From: Candidatus Saccharimonadota bacterium
GTDB taxonomy: Bacteria; Patescibacteriota; Saccharimonadia; Saccharimonadales; UBA4665
NCBI GenBank assembly: GCA_028286245.1
Contig: JAQBRY010000002.1
Span: 392,779-456,778, forward strand
DNA: 64,000 nt
Reading direction: 5' to 3'
In this document: one piece after another, positions 15,498-24,176 of the stretch
Layout: each line of letters begins with the position of its first letter
How positions within the stretch are numbered: the stretch's first letter is position 1
The notes under the pieces: model-generated
What the model saw: the letters and a program-made list of their open reading frames with translations, nothing else
What the model was told of the DNA's origin: nothing
Databases searched by the model: none
Translations under genes and position numbers: made by a program

Positions 15498-15764
15498 ATG
15501 AGCACCCCATTGCAGCCGCTTGGCGACTATATTGTTGCCCAGGCAGAAGAAGCCGCTACTAAGACAGCCAGCGGTCTATATATTCCGGAGAAATCTGCCG
15601 AAAAACCTAAGACATCAAAAGTTGTGGCTGTTGGTTCTGACGCCAAGCATGTCAAAGTTGGTGATCGAATTATCTATAAAACTTACAGCAACACAGAGGT
15701 AAAAGTAGACGGCGTTGACTATATTCTTGTAAAAGAAGAAGACATTCTAGCGACAATTAAGTAG
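15498..15764 (+). CDS. groS: Co-chaperonin GroES
   Basis: The product is 88 residues. GroES caps the GroEL ring during protein folding. LQPLGDYIVAQAEEA at the start, the mobile loop TASGLYIPE, and the C-terminal VKEEDILATIK are characteristic. The start is ATG 15498, ten bases after Shine-Dalgarno GAGGAG (15483-15488); an upstream in-frame ATG at 15459 lies inside the CIRCE element and is rejected. It is followed by groL after 32 bases in the same operon, under HrcA/CIRCE control. Confidence 0.95.
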   Translation: MSTPLQPLGDYIVAQAEEAATKTASGLYIPEKSAEKPKTSKVVAVGSDAKHVKVGDRIIYKTYSNTEVKVDGVDYILVKEEDILATIK

Positions 15765-15796
15765 AACTACCGATATATCTAAACAAGGAGATCCGA

Positions 15797-17479
15797 ATGG
15801 CTAAAAAAGTATTTTATGATGACGATGCGCGCAGGCGAGTCCTGGCCGGTGCAGAAATTTTGTATAACGCAGTTAAAACGACGATGGGGCCAAAAGGTCG
15901 TAACGTAGTAATTAGCAAGACCTATGGCAATCCGACTGTTACTCATGATGGTGTCACCGTGGCTAAGGGCGTAGAACTGGCTGACGTTGATGATGAAACG
16001 CTTGGACAAAAAGTAGGTGCCGAGCTTATTAAACAAGCTGCCAGCAAGATGAATGACGTTGCCGGTGACGGAACGACTACCGTGACTGTTCTGACCTACC
16101 ACATCCTTAATGAAGCTAATAAGCTGATAGCCGCCGGTCATAATCCAATGTTGCTCCGCAAGGGGCTTGAGGCGGCCGCCCAAAGTGTTATGGTGGAGCT
16201 CTCGACGCTTGCCGAGGACATTGAAGGCAACAAAAAGCGTGTTGCCGAAGTGGCGACCATTAGCGCCGGTGATGCTGAGATCGGTGCACTGATCGCTGAT
16301 GTTATCGAAAAGGTCGGCAAAGAGGGCATCGTTACTGTAGAGGAAGGGCAAGGCCTACTACTCGAGAGCGAAGTTGTAGAGGGCTTTACCTTTGATCGCG
16401 GCTTTGTGAGCCCGTACATGGTGACCGATACAGCCCGTATGGAAGCTGTTTACAATAAGCCGGCTGTCGTTATAACCGATAAGAAAATTTCCAGTATTCA
16501 GGAGTTTTTACCACTGCTCGAAAAACTTGCTCAATCCGGTAAAAAAGATTTGGTGCTCATTGCCGAGGACGTTGAGGGCGAGGCACTCGGTACACTCATC
16601 CTGAACCGCTTAAAGGGTGTATTTAATACAATTGCCATCAAGGCACCATCATTTGGCGACCGGCGCAAGGATATTTTGAATGACATCGCTATTTTAACGG
16701 GCGCACAGGTAATTACTGACGACCGCGGCATGACGTTCGAAAATGTTGACCTTGACGTCGTGGGAACAGCCCGAAAAGTCATCGTTACTAAAGACGCTAC
16801 AACTATTATCGAAGGCGGCGCCAGCGCTACCGAAGTGGCAGCTCGCATTGATCAGATCAATGTCCAGATTGAGCAGTCTGCCAGTTCCTACGACAAGGAC
16901 AGTTTAGTGAAGCGTCGAGCCAGCCTAAAGGGTAAAGTTGCCGTAATTAAGGTAGGTGGCGCAACCGAAACTGAAATTGAAGAAAAGAAATTCCGGGTAG
17001 ATGATGCCGTAGCTGCCGTAAAGGCTGCCCTGGACGAGGGTATTGTGGCCGGCGGCGGTGTAACGCTGGTAAACTTGAGCCGCGGCCTGCTCGACCGGGC
17101 CAATAAGGGTAAGTCCGCGGATGCGCTCAATATTTTGAGTGACAGCGGCGCTATGACGGGTGATCCGGGCACGGACCTACTAGTAAAAGCGCTCAATATG
17201 CCATTCAAAATTTTGATGGAGAACGCCGGCCTAAACGCCAGCGGGTACATCGAAAAGATAACGGCTAAGCCGGGGCTTGGTGTGAACGTTATGGACGGAA
17301 AAGTCGTTGACCTTAAAAAGGCTGGTATTGTTGACCCGGTTCGCGTTACCAAAGAGGCTTTGCAGAATGCGGTGAGCATTGCCGGGACGGCTATGACGAT
17401 GGGCGCACTGGTAGTTGACGTTCCCAAGGCCGAGAGTGCTGCTCCCGATGTGAGCGGTGCCATGGGCGGGATGATGTAA
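15797..17479 (+). CDS. groL: Chaperonin GroEL
   Basis: The product is 560 residues, slightly longer than the usual 540-548. The ATP-binding signature DVAGDGTTTVTVL is present near residue 85, as are the equatorial motif TTMGPKGRNVV, the apical-domain region, AAVEEGIVAGGG-like sequence (ALDEGIVAGGGV) near 413, and the C-terminal Gly-Met tail (GAMGGMM). It folds client proteins with GroES. Shine-Dalgarno AAGGAG lies just upstream of ATG 15797. It ends ten bases before a convergent gene. Confidence 0.97.
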   Translation: MAKKVFYDDDARRRVLAGAEILYNAVKTTMGPKGRNVVISKTYGNPTVTHDGVTVAKGVELADVDDETLGQKVGAELIKQAASKMNDVAGDGTTTVTVLTYHILNEANKLIAAGHNPMLLRKGLEAAAQSVMVELSTLAEDIEGNKKRVAEVATISAGDAEIGALIADVIEKVGKEGIVTVEEGQGLLLESEVVEGFTFDRGFVSPYMVTDTARMEAVYNKPAVVITDKKISSIQEFLPLLEKLAQSGKKDLVLIAEDVEGEALGTLILNRLKGVFNTIAIKAPSFGDRRKDILNDIAILTGAQVITDDRGMTFENVDLDVVGTARKVIVTKDATTIIEGGASATEVAARIDQINVQIEQSASSYDKDSLVKRRASLKGKVAVIKVGGATETEIEEKKFRVDDAVAAVKAALDEGIVAGGGVTLVNLSRGLLDRANKGKSADALNILSDSGAMTGDPGTDLLVKALNMPFKILMENAGLNASGYIEKITAKPGLGVNVMDGKVVDLKKAGIVDPVRVTKEALQNAVSIAGTAMTMGALVVDVPKAESAAPDVSGAMGGMM

Positions 17480-17489
17480 CCGAGGCCTA

Positions 17490-17993
17490 CTAGGCTTGGT
17501 GGTGCTGCGTAAAGTAATTAATTTCGTTCACGATGTCTAGAAGGGCCTGGGCCTTTGACTTTTCGTCGGTGATTGCCTGGGCGGCGGCATAGGCTTCTTT
17601 TACGAGATCCTGATTGTCGCTGGCCTGAATCATCATCATGGTTGTACGAAATTTTTCTTCGGGACTTTGATCAAGGTGGCCAACCAGCGGTGAAAGTTGG
17701 CTGAGCGCCTGTTGCTTAATATCGAGCAGGTCATTGGTGACATTAGAACCGGCTTGATCGCCCTCGCTCTGTAGGGGAGCGGTTGAGGGAACTCCAAAAA
17801 CAGGGCTCGGGCTTGCAGGCGAAGGGGTATCGCTGCTACCAAAATCGGTGCCGGGCGTTGGCAGGGCTGGGTTAAAGTCATCAGCTGGCGGCTGTGCACT
17901 CACGATGCCATCAGTTGACTGACCGAATGGCTGCCCCTGTTGCTGATCATTTTCTTGGTGCCCAAACATTTTACCCCCCGATGGCCATGCCAT
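17490..17993 (-). CDS. Hypothetical protein with disordered N-terminus and helical C-terminus
   Basis: The product is 167 residues from ATG 17993 (159 from ATG 17969). The first 95 residues are low complexity, rich in Gln, Pro, Ser, Asp and Gly, and probably disordered. The last 70 are helical (DLLDIKQQALSQLSPLVGHL onward) and end in NEINYFTQHHQA. I recognise no family. The start is ambiguous: TACGTT ends eight bases before 17993, while a G-run close to ATG 17969 could be a Shine-Dalgarno. It is divergent from the gene at 18086 and convergent with groL. Function unknown. Confidence 0.6.
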   Translation of the reverse strand: MAWPSGGKMFGHQENDQQQGQPFGQSTDGIVSAQPPADDFNPALPTPGTDFGSSDTPSPASPSPVFGVPSTAPLQSEGDQAGSNVTNDLLDIKQQALSQLSPLVGHLDQSPEEKFRTTMMMIQASDNQDLVKEAYAAAQAITDEKSKAQALLDIVNEINYFTQHHQA

Positions 17994-18085
17994 ATTTTTA
18001 TAACGTATTCGATTAGCGATTTTCGCTTTACAATAGGTATGATAGCAAATTTTAAGCGTAAGCGGTAGTTTTAACGGGAGTACTG

Positions 18086-18583
18086 ATGCTAGATGATCTG
18101 AAGTATATCCATGACCACGATCCGCTCGATACACTAGGCGCGGCCGAGAAACGGCTGGGTTATTCACAGTGGTCGCCAACCGTGCCCACGGTTAAAAACC
18201 TAGCTAAACGGCTGGCGCTGGATTGTATCGGTAAGACCATTATTATCTACAGTAGCCTCGAAATAGCTAGTGTCAGCGATGCTTGGGCGACAGACTTTAC
18301 GGCATGCGCGGGTCAACCGGCGGTCAGTGTGCAGTTTCCGGGCCGGCCTGACGATACCGGACACTTAGCGATTCTATTAAAAACCGGCTCAGACTTAGCA
18401 GAGGTCCGCCAGTGGTTTACTGCAATCGATGACCGATTGTCGACAGATCGACCTGGTACTATACCTATTGAAGCCGAAGGCGTAACGCTTACTGAGCAAC
18501 TACGGTGGTTGAGTGCACTCGGTGATTTTGTCACAATATATGCTGCACTTTTAAATGGGCGGAAGCCATTAAGAAAGGATTAA
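18086..18583 (+). CDS. Possible bacterial PGI/PMI C-terminal-like (SIS-type) protein
   Basis: The product is 165 residues. The stretch VKNLAKRLALDCIGKTIIIY resembles the start of the C-terminal half of bifunctional phosphoglucose/phosphomannose isomerases (VAKQLA, K, VIYG), but the following ENAK and HNE motifs are not preserved. It is therefore either a degenerate relative or an unrelated protein. The next gene, three bases downstream, is a mannose-6-phosphate isomerase-like cupin, which supports a sugar-phosphate context. I hold this identification weakly. Confidence 0.4.
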   Translation: MLDDLKYIHDHDPLDTLGAAEKRLGYSQWSPTVPTVKNLAKRLALDCIGKTIIIYSSLEIASVSDAWATDFTACAGQPAVSVQFPGRPDDTGHLAILLKTGSDLAEVRQWFTAIDDRLSTDRPGTIPIEAEGVTLTEQLRWLSALGDFVTIYAALLNGRKPLRKD

Positions 18584-18586
18584 GTT

Positions 18587-19030
18587 ATGAGCGATGACGT
18601 ACAAGTACCAACCTATGACACTAGCAGTTTTAGCACCGATGCTTATGTGAAGCGCATTGAAAAGCCTTGGGGCTACGAACTCCATTGGGTCCCAGCCGAT
18701 GCACCTTATATGGGTAAAATCATGCATATTAACCCCGGCGGTCGGCTCAGTATGCAAGTGCATGACCAAAAACAGGAAAGTTATTTTATGATGACTGGTC
18801 GTGCCAAGTTAATCTGGGAAAACAATAAGGGTGAATTGATTGAGACGGAGATGTTGCCCGGTCAGGGCTATCGAACGGCAGTTGGCCAGAAGCATCGCAT
18901 TGCAGCAATTACTGATTGCGATGTGATCGAGGCTTCTACGCCGGAGATGGGGACGACCTGGCGGCTTGATGACGATTATGCCCGACCGAATGAAACGCCT
19001 GAACAACGAGCGATCGAACGTTCCGAGTAA
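18587..19030 (+). CDS. Cupin of the mannose-6-phosphate isomerase type II family
   Basis: The product is 147 residues. EKPWGYEL near residue 25 is the hallmark of type II phosphomannose isomerase cupins (RPWG). The cupin metal-binding motif follows: GGRLSMQVHDQKQESYFMM and later GQKHRI. Family members convert mannose-6-phosphate and fructose-6-phosphate, or occur as the isolated cupin domain of mannose-1-phosphate guanylyltransferases. The protein is short and single-domain. It starts three bases after the preceding gene with Shine-Dalgarno AAAGGA, so the two are co-translated. Confidence 0.8.
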   Translation: MSDDVQVPTYDTSSFSTDAYVKRIEKPWGYELHWVPADAPYMGKIMHINPGGRLSMQVHDQKQESYFMMTGRAKLIWENNKGELIETEMLPGQGYRTAVGQKHRIAAITDCDVIEASTPEMGTTWRLDDDYARPNETPEQRAIERSE

Positions 19031-19036
19031 ATAACG

Positions 19037-19042
19037 TATAAT
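19037..19042 (+). promoter_or_regulatory. -10 box TATAAT for the DUF1361 gene
   Basis: TATAAT ends 9 bases before ATG 19052, immediately after the cupin stop. Confidence 0.55.
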
Positions 19043-19051
19043 AGACCTATT

Positions 19052-19738
19052 ATGGCTGAGACTCGCGCCGCGAGGACGCAATTTATTGTTGCACTGCTTA
19101 TTTCTTCGCTGGTGAGCATTGGCATGCTCGGGCTGTACGGCCTGAACAAACATCATTTTTCCTATGATTTTATGGTTTGGAACCTGTTTTTAGCCTGGCT
19201 GCCGCTAGTTTTTTCGCTTCGGTTGGTTGGAGTACTGCAGCGAAAGCTATGGTCGAGCTGGGAGGCAATTATTACCAGTTTGCTCTGGTTACTGCTGCTG
19301 CCCAATAGTTTTTACATGATCAGTGACTTTATTCATCTCGGCAGCGCGCCAGACGATGATGTGCTGTATATAGCCGTTATGTTCAGCTGTTTTATTATTA
19401 CGGCAATTGTACTGGGGCTCAGTAGTATGTTTTTGGTACACCGGGAAGTAACAAGTAGATTTAGCGGCCGGATGAGCGCCCTATTTGTATCCGCTACGCT
19501 GCTGCTCTGTAGCACGGCAATTTATGTGGGCCGCGATCTGCGCTGGAATAGCTGGGATGTGTTTTTAAACCCGGGCGGCGTTATTTTTGACGTTTCTGAC
19601 AGATTGCTGCACCCCCAGAATTATCCGCAGATGTTTGTAGTGGTGCTGTCGTTTTTTGCACTACTGAGTAGTCTGTACTTTGTGCTCTGGCGCGGCAGCC
19701 GTTTGCTGCAGCGCGAAGCTGTCCGTGATCTGTTATAA
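19052..19738 (+). CDS. DUF1361 integral membrane protein
   Basis: The product is 228 residues with about six or seven hydrophobic helices. DUF1361 signatures are visible: WNLFLAWLPLVFSL, then LLWLLLLPNSFYMISDFIHL, and YVGRDLRWNSWDV. The family is widespread, membrane-bound and of unknown function. The gene ends only 13 bases before the argS start, and the argS -10 box overlaps its last codon and stop. Confidence 0.85.
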   Translation: MAETRAARTQFIVALLISSLVSIGMLGLYGLNKHHFSYDFMVWNLFLAWLPLVFSLRLVGVLQRKLWSSWEAIITSLLWLLLLPNSFYMISDFIHLGSAPDDDVLYIAVMFSCFIITAIVLGLSSMFLVHREVTSRFSGRMSALFVSATLLLCSTAIYVGRDLRWNSWDVFLNPGGVIFDVSDRLLHPQNYPQMFVVVLSFFALLSSLYFVLWRGSRLLQREAVRDLL

Positions 19739-19739
19739 T
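19734..19739 (+). promoter_or_regulatory. -10 box TATAAT for argS
   Basis: TATAAT overlaps the DUF1361 stop codon and ends 12 bases before ATG 19752, predicting a leader of about five bases. Confidence 0.5.
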
Positions 19740-19751
19740 TACCAAATTGAT

Positions 19752-21431
19752 ATGCAGGAACAACTAGAACAAACTATCGCCGAAACCGGCAAAAATGTAT
19801 TCGGTGAAGAAATTACTGTCGAGCTGACGCGCCCTGATGAGTCGTTTGGCGATTATTCTACGAATATTGCCATGCAGCTTGCCGGCAAGCTCGGCAAGGC
19901 ACCCCGGGAAATCGCCGAGGAGCTGAGCGGAGCACTCCGGGCTGACTTGGCTGAGGTAGTGAGTGAGGTCACGGTGGCAGGTCCCGGGTTTATTAATATC
20001 CGGCTGACCGATGGCGCCATCGTTTCTATGTTGGACTATGACGTAAGCGCCGTTAATAGGGGTAGGAAAGTTTTACTGGAGTATTCCTGCCCGAATGCTT
20101 TCAAACAACTGCACACTGGGCACCTGTACCAGACAATCGCCGGTGACTCTATCGGGCGTCTCCTTGAGGCGACCGGTGTTGAGGTGTTCCGGGCTAACTT
20201 TGGTGGTGACGTCGGGCTCCACGTAGCTAAGTCGCTGTATGGCATCATCACTGCTCTTGGCGAGGCTGGGCACTATGATCAGCTTAATGATGTTGAGCCG
20301 GCGAGGCGCACGCAGTATCTCAGTACGGCATATGTTGCCGGGGCTAAAGCCTATGAAGAAGACGAAGATGCAAAGCAGGCCATAGCCACTATTAATGGTC
20401 AGGTCTATGGCTTTCATGCTAATAACGACCATGAGAGTGACTTAGCTCGTATCTATTGGCAGTGCAGGGAGTGGAGCTACGAATACTTCAAGTCATTCTA
20501 CGAAAGCATCGCTGTTGAACCATTCGATAAGTATTATCCAGAGAGCGAGACGATGGAGCCTGGCATTGCCATGGTTCGCGCAAACACTCCAGGTGTCTTT
20601 GAAGAGAGTGATGGTGCCATCGTCTTTAGAGGCGAAAAAGTTGGCCTGTTCACCAATGTTTTCATTACTTCTAAGGGATTACCTGCCTATGGGGCTAAGG
20701 ATCTAGGCGTCGTCAAACTTGAGGCCGGCGACTTTGACTATGATCAACGCGTCCTAATGACAGGTGTCTCCGATACGGCGTACGTAAAAGTAGTCTTTGC
20801 CGCCCTCCAAAGCATAAATCCGGAATTGGCCGCAAAGCAGGTGCACCACCCTAACGGCACAGTTAAATTTGGTAGTGGCCAGAAAATGAGCTCACGCCTG
20901 GGCAATGTCACTAGTGCGGTCGATGTATTAAAGGTCGTTGGCGATGCTGTCGAGGCCGCCGATGACCAGTCAAAGCAGAATATTACCCTCGGCGCTATTA
21001 AGTACTCCTTCCTCAAGCAACGATTAGGCGGTGATATCGCTTTTGATCTCAATGAATCAGTCCGTCTTGAGGGGAACAGTGGTCCCTACCTGCAGTACGC
21101 GCATGCCCGGGCATGTAGTATTCTCCGCAAGTCGGAAAACCCTGTAGAGACCTCGCTGCAGGATACGATTTTAGAGGCAGGTGAGCGCACCATGGTTCGT
21201 GCCCTCGGTGAATATAGCTTGACCATTACTAAATCGGTTAAAGACCTTATGCCGCACCACTTGTGTACTTACTTGTATGAGTTATCGCAAACTTTTAATC
21301 GTTTTTATGAGAATAATCGGGTCATGGGTGATGAGCGGGAAGGGCTACGATTAACACTAGTCAAGAGATATGCCGACACACTGGCTGAAGGCCTGCAGTT
21401 GCTGGGCATTGTGGCTCCAGAACAGATGTAG
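19752..21431 (+). CDS. argS: Arginyl-tRNA synthetase
   Basis: The product is 559 residues. It charges tRNA-Arg. The N-terminal Add1 domain (VELTRPDESFGDYSTNIAM) precedes the class I HIGH variant HTGH in NAFKQLHTGH. KMSSRLGNV carries the KMSKS-type motif. The C-terminal DALR anticodon-binding domain includes GPYLQYAHAR and SQTFNRFYENNRVMG. I chose ATG 19752 because upstream in-frame sequence (to 19680) belongs to the DUF1361 gene and the N-terminal domain begins here. The stop abuts the convergent hxlR stop with no gap. Confidence 0.97.
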   Translation: MQEQLEQTIAETGKNVFGEEITVELTRPDESFGDYSTNIAMQLAGKLGKAPREIAEELSGALRADLAEVVSEVTVAGPGFINIRLTDGAIVSMLDYDVSAVNRGRKVLLEYSCPNAFKQLHTGHLYQTIAGDSIGRLLEATGVEVFRANFGGDVGLHVAKSLYGIITALGEAGHYDQLNDVEPARRTQYLSTAYVAGAKAYEEDEDAKQAIATINGQVYGFHANNDHESDLARIYWQCREWSYEYFKSFYESIAVEPFDKYYPESETMEPGIAMVRANTPGVFEESDGAIVFRGEKVGLFTNVFITSKGLPAYGAKDLGVVKLEAGDFDYDQRVLMTGVSDTAYVKVVFAALQSINPELAAKQVHHPNGTVKFGSGQKMSSRLGNVTSAVDVLKVVGDAVEAADDQSKQNITLGAIKYSFLKQRLGGDIAFDLNESVRLEGNSGPYLQYAHARACSILRKSENPVETSLQDTILEAGERTMVRALGEYSLTITKSVKDLMPHHLCTYLYELSQTFNRFYENNRVMGDEREGLRLTLVKRYADTLAEGLQLLGIVAPEQM

Positions 21432-21812
21432 CTAGACGCTTTTGGCGTCGTAGTACTTGTTGCCCCAGGTAGCCATTTGCTGCAGGATGGGTAAAAGATC
21501 ACGGCCCTTTTGCGTGAGCGTGTAATCAATACGTGGTGGCACTTCGGCAAAACGTTTGCGGGTAATAATGCCATGTGCTTCGAGATCATCAAGCCGCTGT
21601 GACAGGGTACGGGGGTTGATACTGCCGACTGACTTTTCGAGTTCACAGAATCGTCGGGAGCCTTCAAATAAATCGCGGAGAATGAGTGCCGTCCACTTGT
21701 TGCCAATAATTTCCATGGCACTCGCAATGCAACCGACCTTAGATTCTAGAGGCGACTCTAAGGGCTTGTTGTGAGGTGTTACAGCTGGTGTAGCGGTGGA
21801 AGTAGTTTTCAT
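21432..21812 (-). CDS. HxlR-family winged-helix regulator
   Basis: The product is 126 residues. The HxlR signature runs from CIASAMEIIGNKWTALILRD through FCELEKSVGSINPRTLSQRL to a wing ending IDYTLTQKGRDLLP. Members sense electrophiles or redox state and repress neighbouring reductases or dehydrogenases. The start is set at ATG 21812; a longer start at 21839 would place the operator inside the coding region. The gene is divergent from a flavin reductase, its likely target. A Cys (GCIAS) sits in the position used as redox sensor in some homologues. Confidence 0.9.
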   Translation of the reverse strand: MKTTSTATPAVTPHNKPLESPLESKVGCIASAMEIIGNKWTALILRDLFEGSRRFCELEKSVGSINPRTLSQRLDDLEAHGIITRKRFAEVPPRIDYTLTQKGRDLLPILQQMATWGNKYYDAKSV

Positions 21813-21817
21813 GCTTA

Positions 21818-21873
21818 ATACTTTACAAAGTATAGCCATGCGTTTATACTGACTATTACTATATAAAGTATAT
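21818..21873 (+). promoter_or_regulatory. Operator palindrome between hxlR-type gene and flavin reductase
   Basis: A near-perfect palindrome ATACTTT-AC-AAAGTAT lies at 21818-21833, six bases upstream of the regulator's ATG. A second copy of the right arm (AAAGTAT, near 21865-21871) follows an ATACT about 20 bases upstream of it. Both sit in the divergent promoter region and are the likely HxlR binding sites (inference). Confidence 0.6.
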
Positions 21874-21889
21874 CACCTAAGGAGAAATT

Positions 21890-22483
21890 ATGAAATTACA
21901 GATTATTGTTGGTGCTACACGACCTGGCCGCTCGACTGATCAGCTTGCAAAATGGGTTGCCCTCGAAGCTAAGAACCTGCCCGGTGCAGAAGTAGAAATT
22001 GTTGATCTTGCTGACTACGAAATGCCGATATTTAACGAAGCTATTAGCCCTCGTTTTAATCCGGATCGTGTACCCGAGCCTACTGTGCAGAAGTGGATTG
22101 ATAAGATTGCTGAAGCTGACGCCTACGTCTACGTTACACCTGAGTACAACCACTCAATTCCTGGCGTCCTCAAGAACGCAATCGACTTTTTGACCTACGA
22201 AATGGTCCGCAAGCCAGCTACTGTTGTTTCTCACGGTACTGTCGGTGGCGCCCGTGCGACTATGCACCTCAAAGAGATTTTGAGCGAGTCACGCGCCATT
22301 GTCCTGCCAAGTGCCGTTGCTTTTACGGCCGGTATGATTGTTATGGGCGGTGTCTTTGACGAAGAGGGTAACCTCGCTGACGAAGCGGTACGGAACAATC
22401 CTTACGGCCCGCAGACTGCTCTTAAGACTGCGCTCACTGAACTTCAGTGGGCAAGCGACGCCTTGAGCGCAGCTCGCGGCTAA
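21890..22483 (+). CDS. NADPH-dependent FMN reductase
   Basis: The product is 197 residues. The flavodoxin-like fold opens with LQIIVGATRPGRSTDQLAKW, which binds the FMN phosphate. VTPEYNHSIPGVLKNAIDFL is the diagnostic motif of the family (PF03358). It reduces flavins, quinones or azo compounds with NAD(P)H. Shine-Dalgarno AAGGAG precedes ATG 21890. It is divergent from the HxlR regulator, with palindromic operators between, and is followed by a strong intrinsic terminator at 22520. Confidence 0.93.
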   Translation: MKLQIIVGATRPGRSTDQLAKWVALEAKNLPGAEVEIVDLADYEMPIFNEAISPRFNPDRVPEPTVQKWIDKIAEADAYVYVTPEYNHSIPGVLKNAIDFLTYEMVRKPATVVSHGTVGGARATMHLKEILSESRAIVLPSAVAFTAGMIVMGGVFDEEGNLADEAVRNNPYGPQTALKTALTELQWASDALSAARG

Positions 22484-22519
22484 CAAACCCAACCACACGT
22501 TTGAGAGACGTATGTGTAG

Positions 22520-22547
22520 CCCCAACCGGGCAACTGGTTGGGGTTTT
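22520..22547 (+). terminator. Intrinsic terminator after the FMN reductase gene
   Basis: Stem CCCCAACC (22520-22527), eight-base loop, GGTTGGGG (22536-22543), then TTTT. It insulates the reductase gene from orn. Confidence 0.9.
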
Positions 22548-22602
22548 ATGTAACAAAACAGTAAGTTGGCCGTCTTTTCCTCGCACTGACGGGCTTTTCG
22601 GA

Positions 22603-22608
22603 TATAAT
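22603..22608 (+). promoter_or_regulatory. -10 box TATAAT for orn
   Basis: TATAAT ends 7 bases before ATG 22616; no Shine-Dalgarno. Leaderless start predicted. Confidence 0.6.
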
Positions 22609-22615
22609 AGCTTCA

Positions 22616-23173
22616 ATGATTAATAAACACGCCGTATCGACCAAATTATTATGGGTCGACCTGGAGATGACAGGGCTTGATGCCGAGAACGATGTCATTC
22701 TTGAGGTCGCCGTAGAAATTACTGACTTTAATTTTAAAACTATCGCCAGCTACGAAGCCTGTGTTCGTCAACCAAAAGAAATTGTTGTTGATCGTATGCA
22801 AAAGAACGCTTGGTGGCAGGATTACCCGGAAAATCGCGATCAATTTGTTTTAAAGTTAGAACAGGGTATCCCGAGCGAGCAGGTTGAACAGGATCTTATT
22901 GAACTCGTAACGCAACACTTTGGTACCGAACCAGCGGTACTGGCAGGAAATAGTATTCACAATGACCGTAATTTTATTAAACAGTGGTGGCCGCAGCTTG
23001 ATCTTAAGCTCCACTACCGCATGTTAGACGTAAGCGCCTTTAAAATTGTGATGCAGGGCAAGTATGGCGTACCGTTTGAAAAGCGTGAAGTGCACCGGGC
23101 TTTTGACGATATTCAAGCTTCAATCGCCGAGCTCGAACATTATTTGGAGTGGTTCAAGAACAATGGATCGTAA
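22616..23173 (+). CDS. orn: Oligoribonuclease
   Basis: The product is 185 residues. Orn degrades 2-5 nt RNA and pGpG. It belongs to the DEDDh exonucleases: Exo I WVDLEMTGLD near residue 15, Exo II with NSIHNDRNFI, and Exo III HRAFDDI (His/Asp) near 160. QKNAWWQDY corresponds to the conserved Orn segment before Exo II. The length matches the family. The start is supported by TATAAT seven bases upstream. The last 11 bases overlap the MmcQ gene. Confidence 0.95.
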   Translation: MINKHAVSTKLLWVDLEMTGLDAENDVILEVAVEITDFNFKTIASYEACVRQPKEIVVDRMQKNAWWQDYPENRDQFVLKLEQGIPSEQVEQDLIELVTQHFGTEPAVLAGNSIHNDRNFIKQWWPQLDLKLHYRMLDVSAFKIVMQGKYGVPFEKREVHRAFDDIQASIAELEHYLEWFKNNGS

Positions 23174-23483
23174 AACCGTTGAAGAATATATTTTGAGCAT
23201 GCCGAATGCTCGGCTCGATTATCCTTTTGGGCCTGATGTAGCCGTTTATAAGGCAGGTGACAAAATGTTTGCGCTCATTAGCGAAAATAAAGACCCCTTG
23301 CAGCTCAGCCTAAAGTGCGATCCGCAACTGGCCATAGTGTTGCGTGAAAAGTATGACGAGGTCATGCCCGGCTACCATCTAAATAAAAAACACTGGAATA
23401 CGCTGGTGCTTGCCGGCCAGCTGGAATGGGACGAAGTGAAGGGCTTTATTCAGCATAGTTACCAGTTAGTAACAGAAACGTAA
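23163..23483 (+). CDS. MmcQ/YjbR family protein
   Basis: The product is 106 residues. RKTVEEYILSMPNARLDYPF at the start, DKMFALI in the middle, and HLNKKHWNTLVL match the MmcQ/YjbR family, a small CyaY-like fold sometimes described as DNA-binding. Its function is not settled. It overlaps orn by 11 bases and is translationally coupled to it. Its stop abuts the convergent stop at 23484. Confidence 0.88.
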   Translation: MDRKTVEEYILSMPNARLDYPFGPDVAVYKAGDKMFALISENKDPLQLSLKCDPQLAIVLREKYDEVMPGYHLNKKHWNTLVLAGQLEWDEVKGFIQHSYQLVTET

Positions 23484-24131
23484 TTACTGAATAACGGCAG
23501 CGTAGCTCTGGAGCTGCTTGAGTAATAGACTAGTGTCAGCATACTGCTTCTTGAGTAGGGCTCTGCCGTTTGTGCCGGTGGTTTTTTGGTAGGCACGTTG
23601 CAACTCCTGTTGATAGAGCGTTAATTGCGTCTTCATAACCTGTTGAAGCGTCGTGTCATAGGTAGAGGCGGCGTCGGCTGCTTTGAGCTGCTCGTCGGTG
23701 GCGGCACTCTTTTTTAGGGCCAATTCTTGGGGTTTAAGCTTGGTGCCTTGACTGGCCAGATATTTTTTAAGGTCAGATTCGGCACTAGTGACACTGAGCT
23801 TGGTGGTTATGGCAAAGTTTTTATTATCGGAACTGATGCCAGGCTTATCACTAGCTGCAGAAGTTATTCTGACGATTTCCTGCTGCCGCTGCGCAACTCC
23901 AATCATATTTTTGGTACCGGCATCGCCGCCGCCAAGCAAACCTTTAACAATTACGAACAGAACGAGGAGTACCACAAGACCGCCACTAACCACGAGTAGC
24001 CTCGAAAACATAGAGCCGTTAGCAATCGGATTATTTTTAGGCGGCTTGCTAGGGTTAACAATAAAGTCATAGGGGTTGGTGGTTGGTTGGACCGGTTGTG
24101 GCTGCGGCTGGTAGGGATATTGCGGTTGCAT
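23484..24131 (-). CDS. Membrane-anchored protein with cytoplasmic Pro/Gln-rich N-terminus, unknown
   Basis: The product is 215 residues. The first 40 are rich in Pro, Gln and Tyr (YPYQPQPQPVQP) and probably disordered. One transmembrane helix follows at about 45-66 (LLVVSGGLVVLLVLFVIVKG). The remainder (70-215) is helical and presumably extracytoplasmic, rich in Lys, Gln and Thr. No catalytic motif is seen. It may be an envelope-associated structural or assembly protein; nothing nearer can be said. Confidence 0.65.
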   Translation of the reverse strand: MQPQYPYQPQPQPVQPTTNPYDFIVNPSKPPKNNPIANGSMFSRLLVVSGGLVVLLVLFVIVKGLLGGGDAGTKNMIGVAQRQQEIVRITSAASDKPGISSDNKNFAITTKLSVTSAESDLKKYLASQGTKLKPQELALKKSAATDEQLKAADAASTYDTTLQQVMKTQLTLYQQELQRAYQKTTGTNGRALLKKQYADTSLLLKQLQSYAAVIQ

Positions 24132-24176
24132 AGCCCTTATTTAACCATAAGAGGTACGTACAGCTCAATGAATCCC

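Noticed and set aside
16531-17463. Minus-strand frames opposite groL
   Set aside because: Shadows of a canonical groEL gene; Ser/Thr-rich composition typical of antisense translation.
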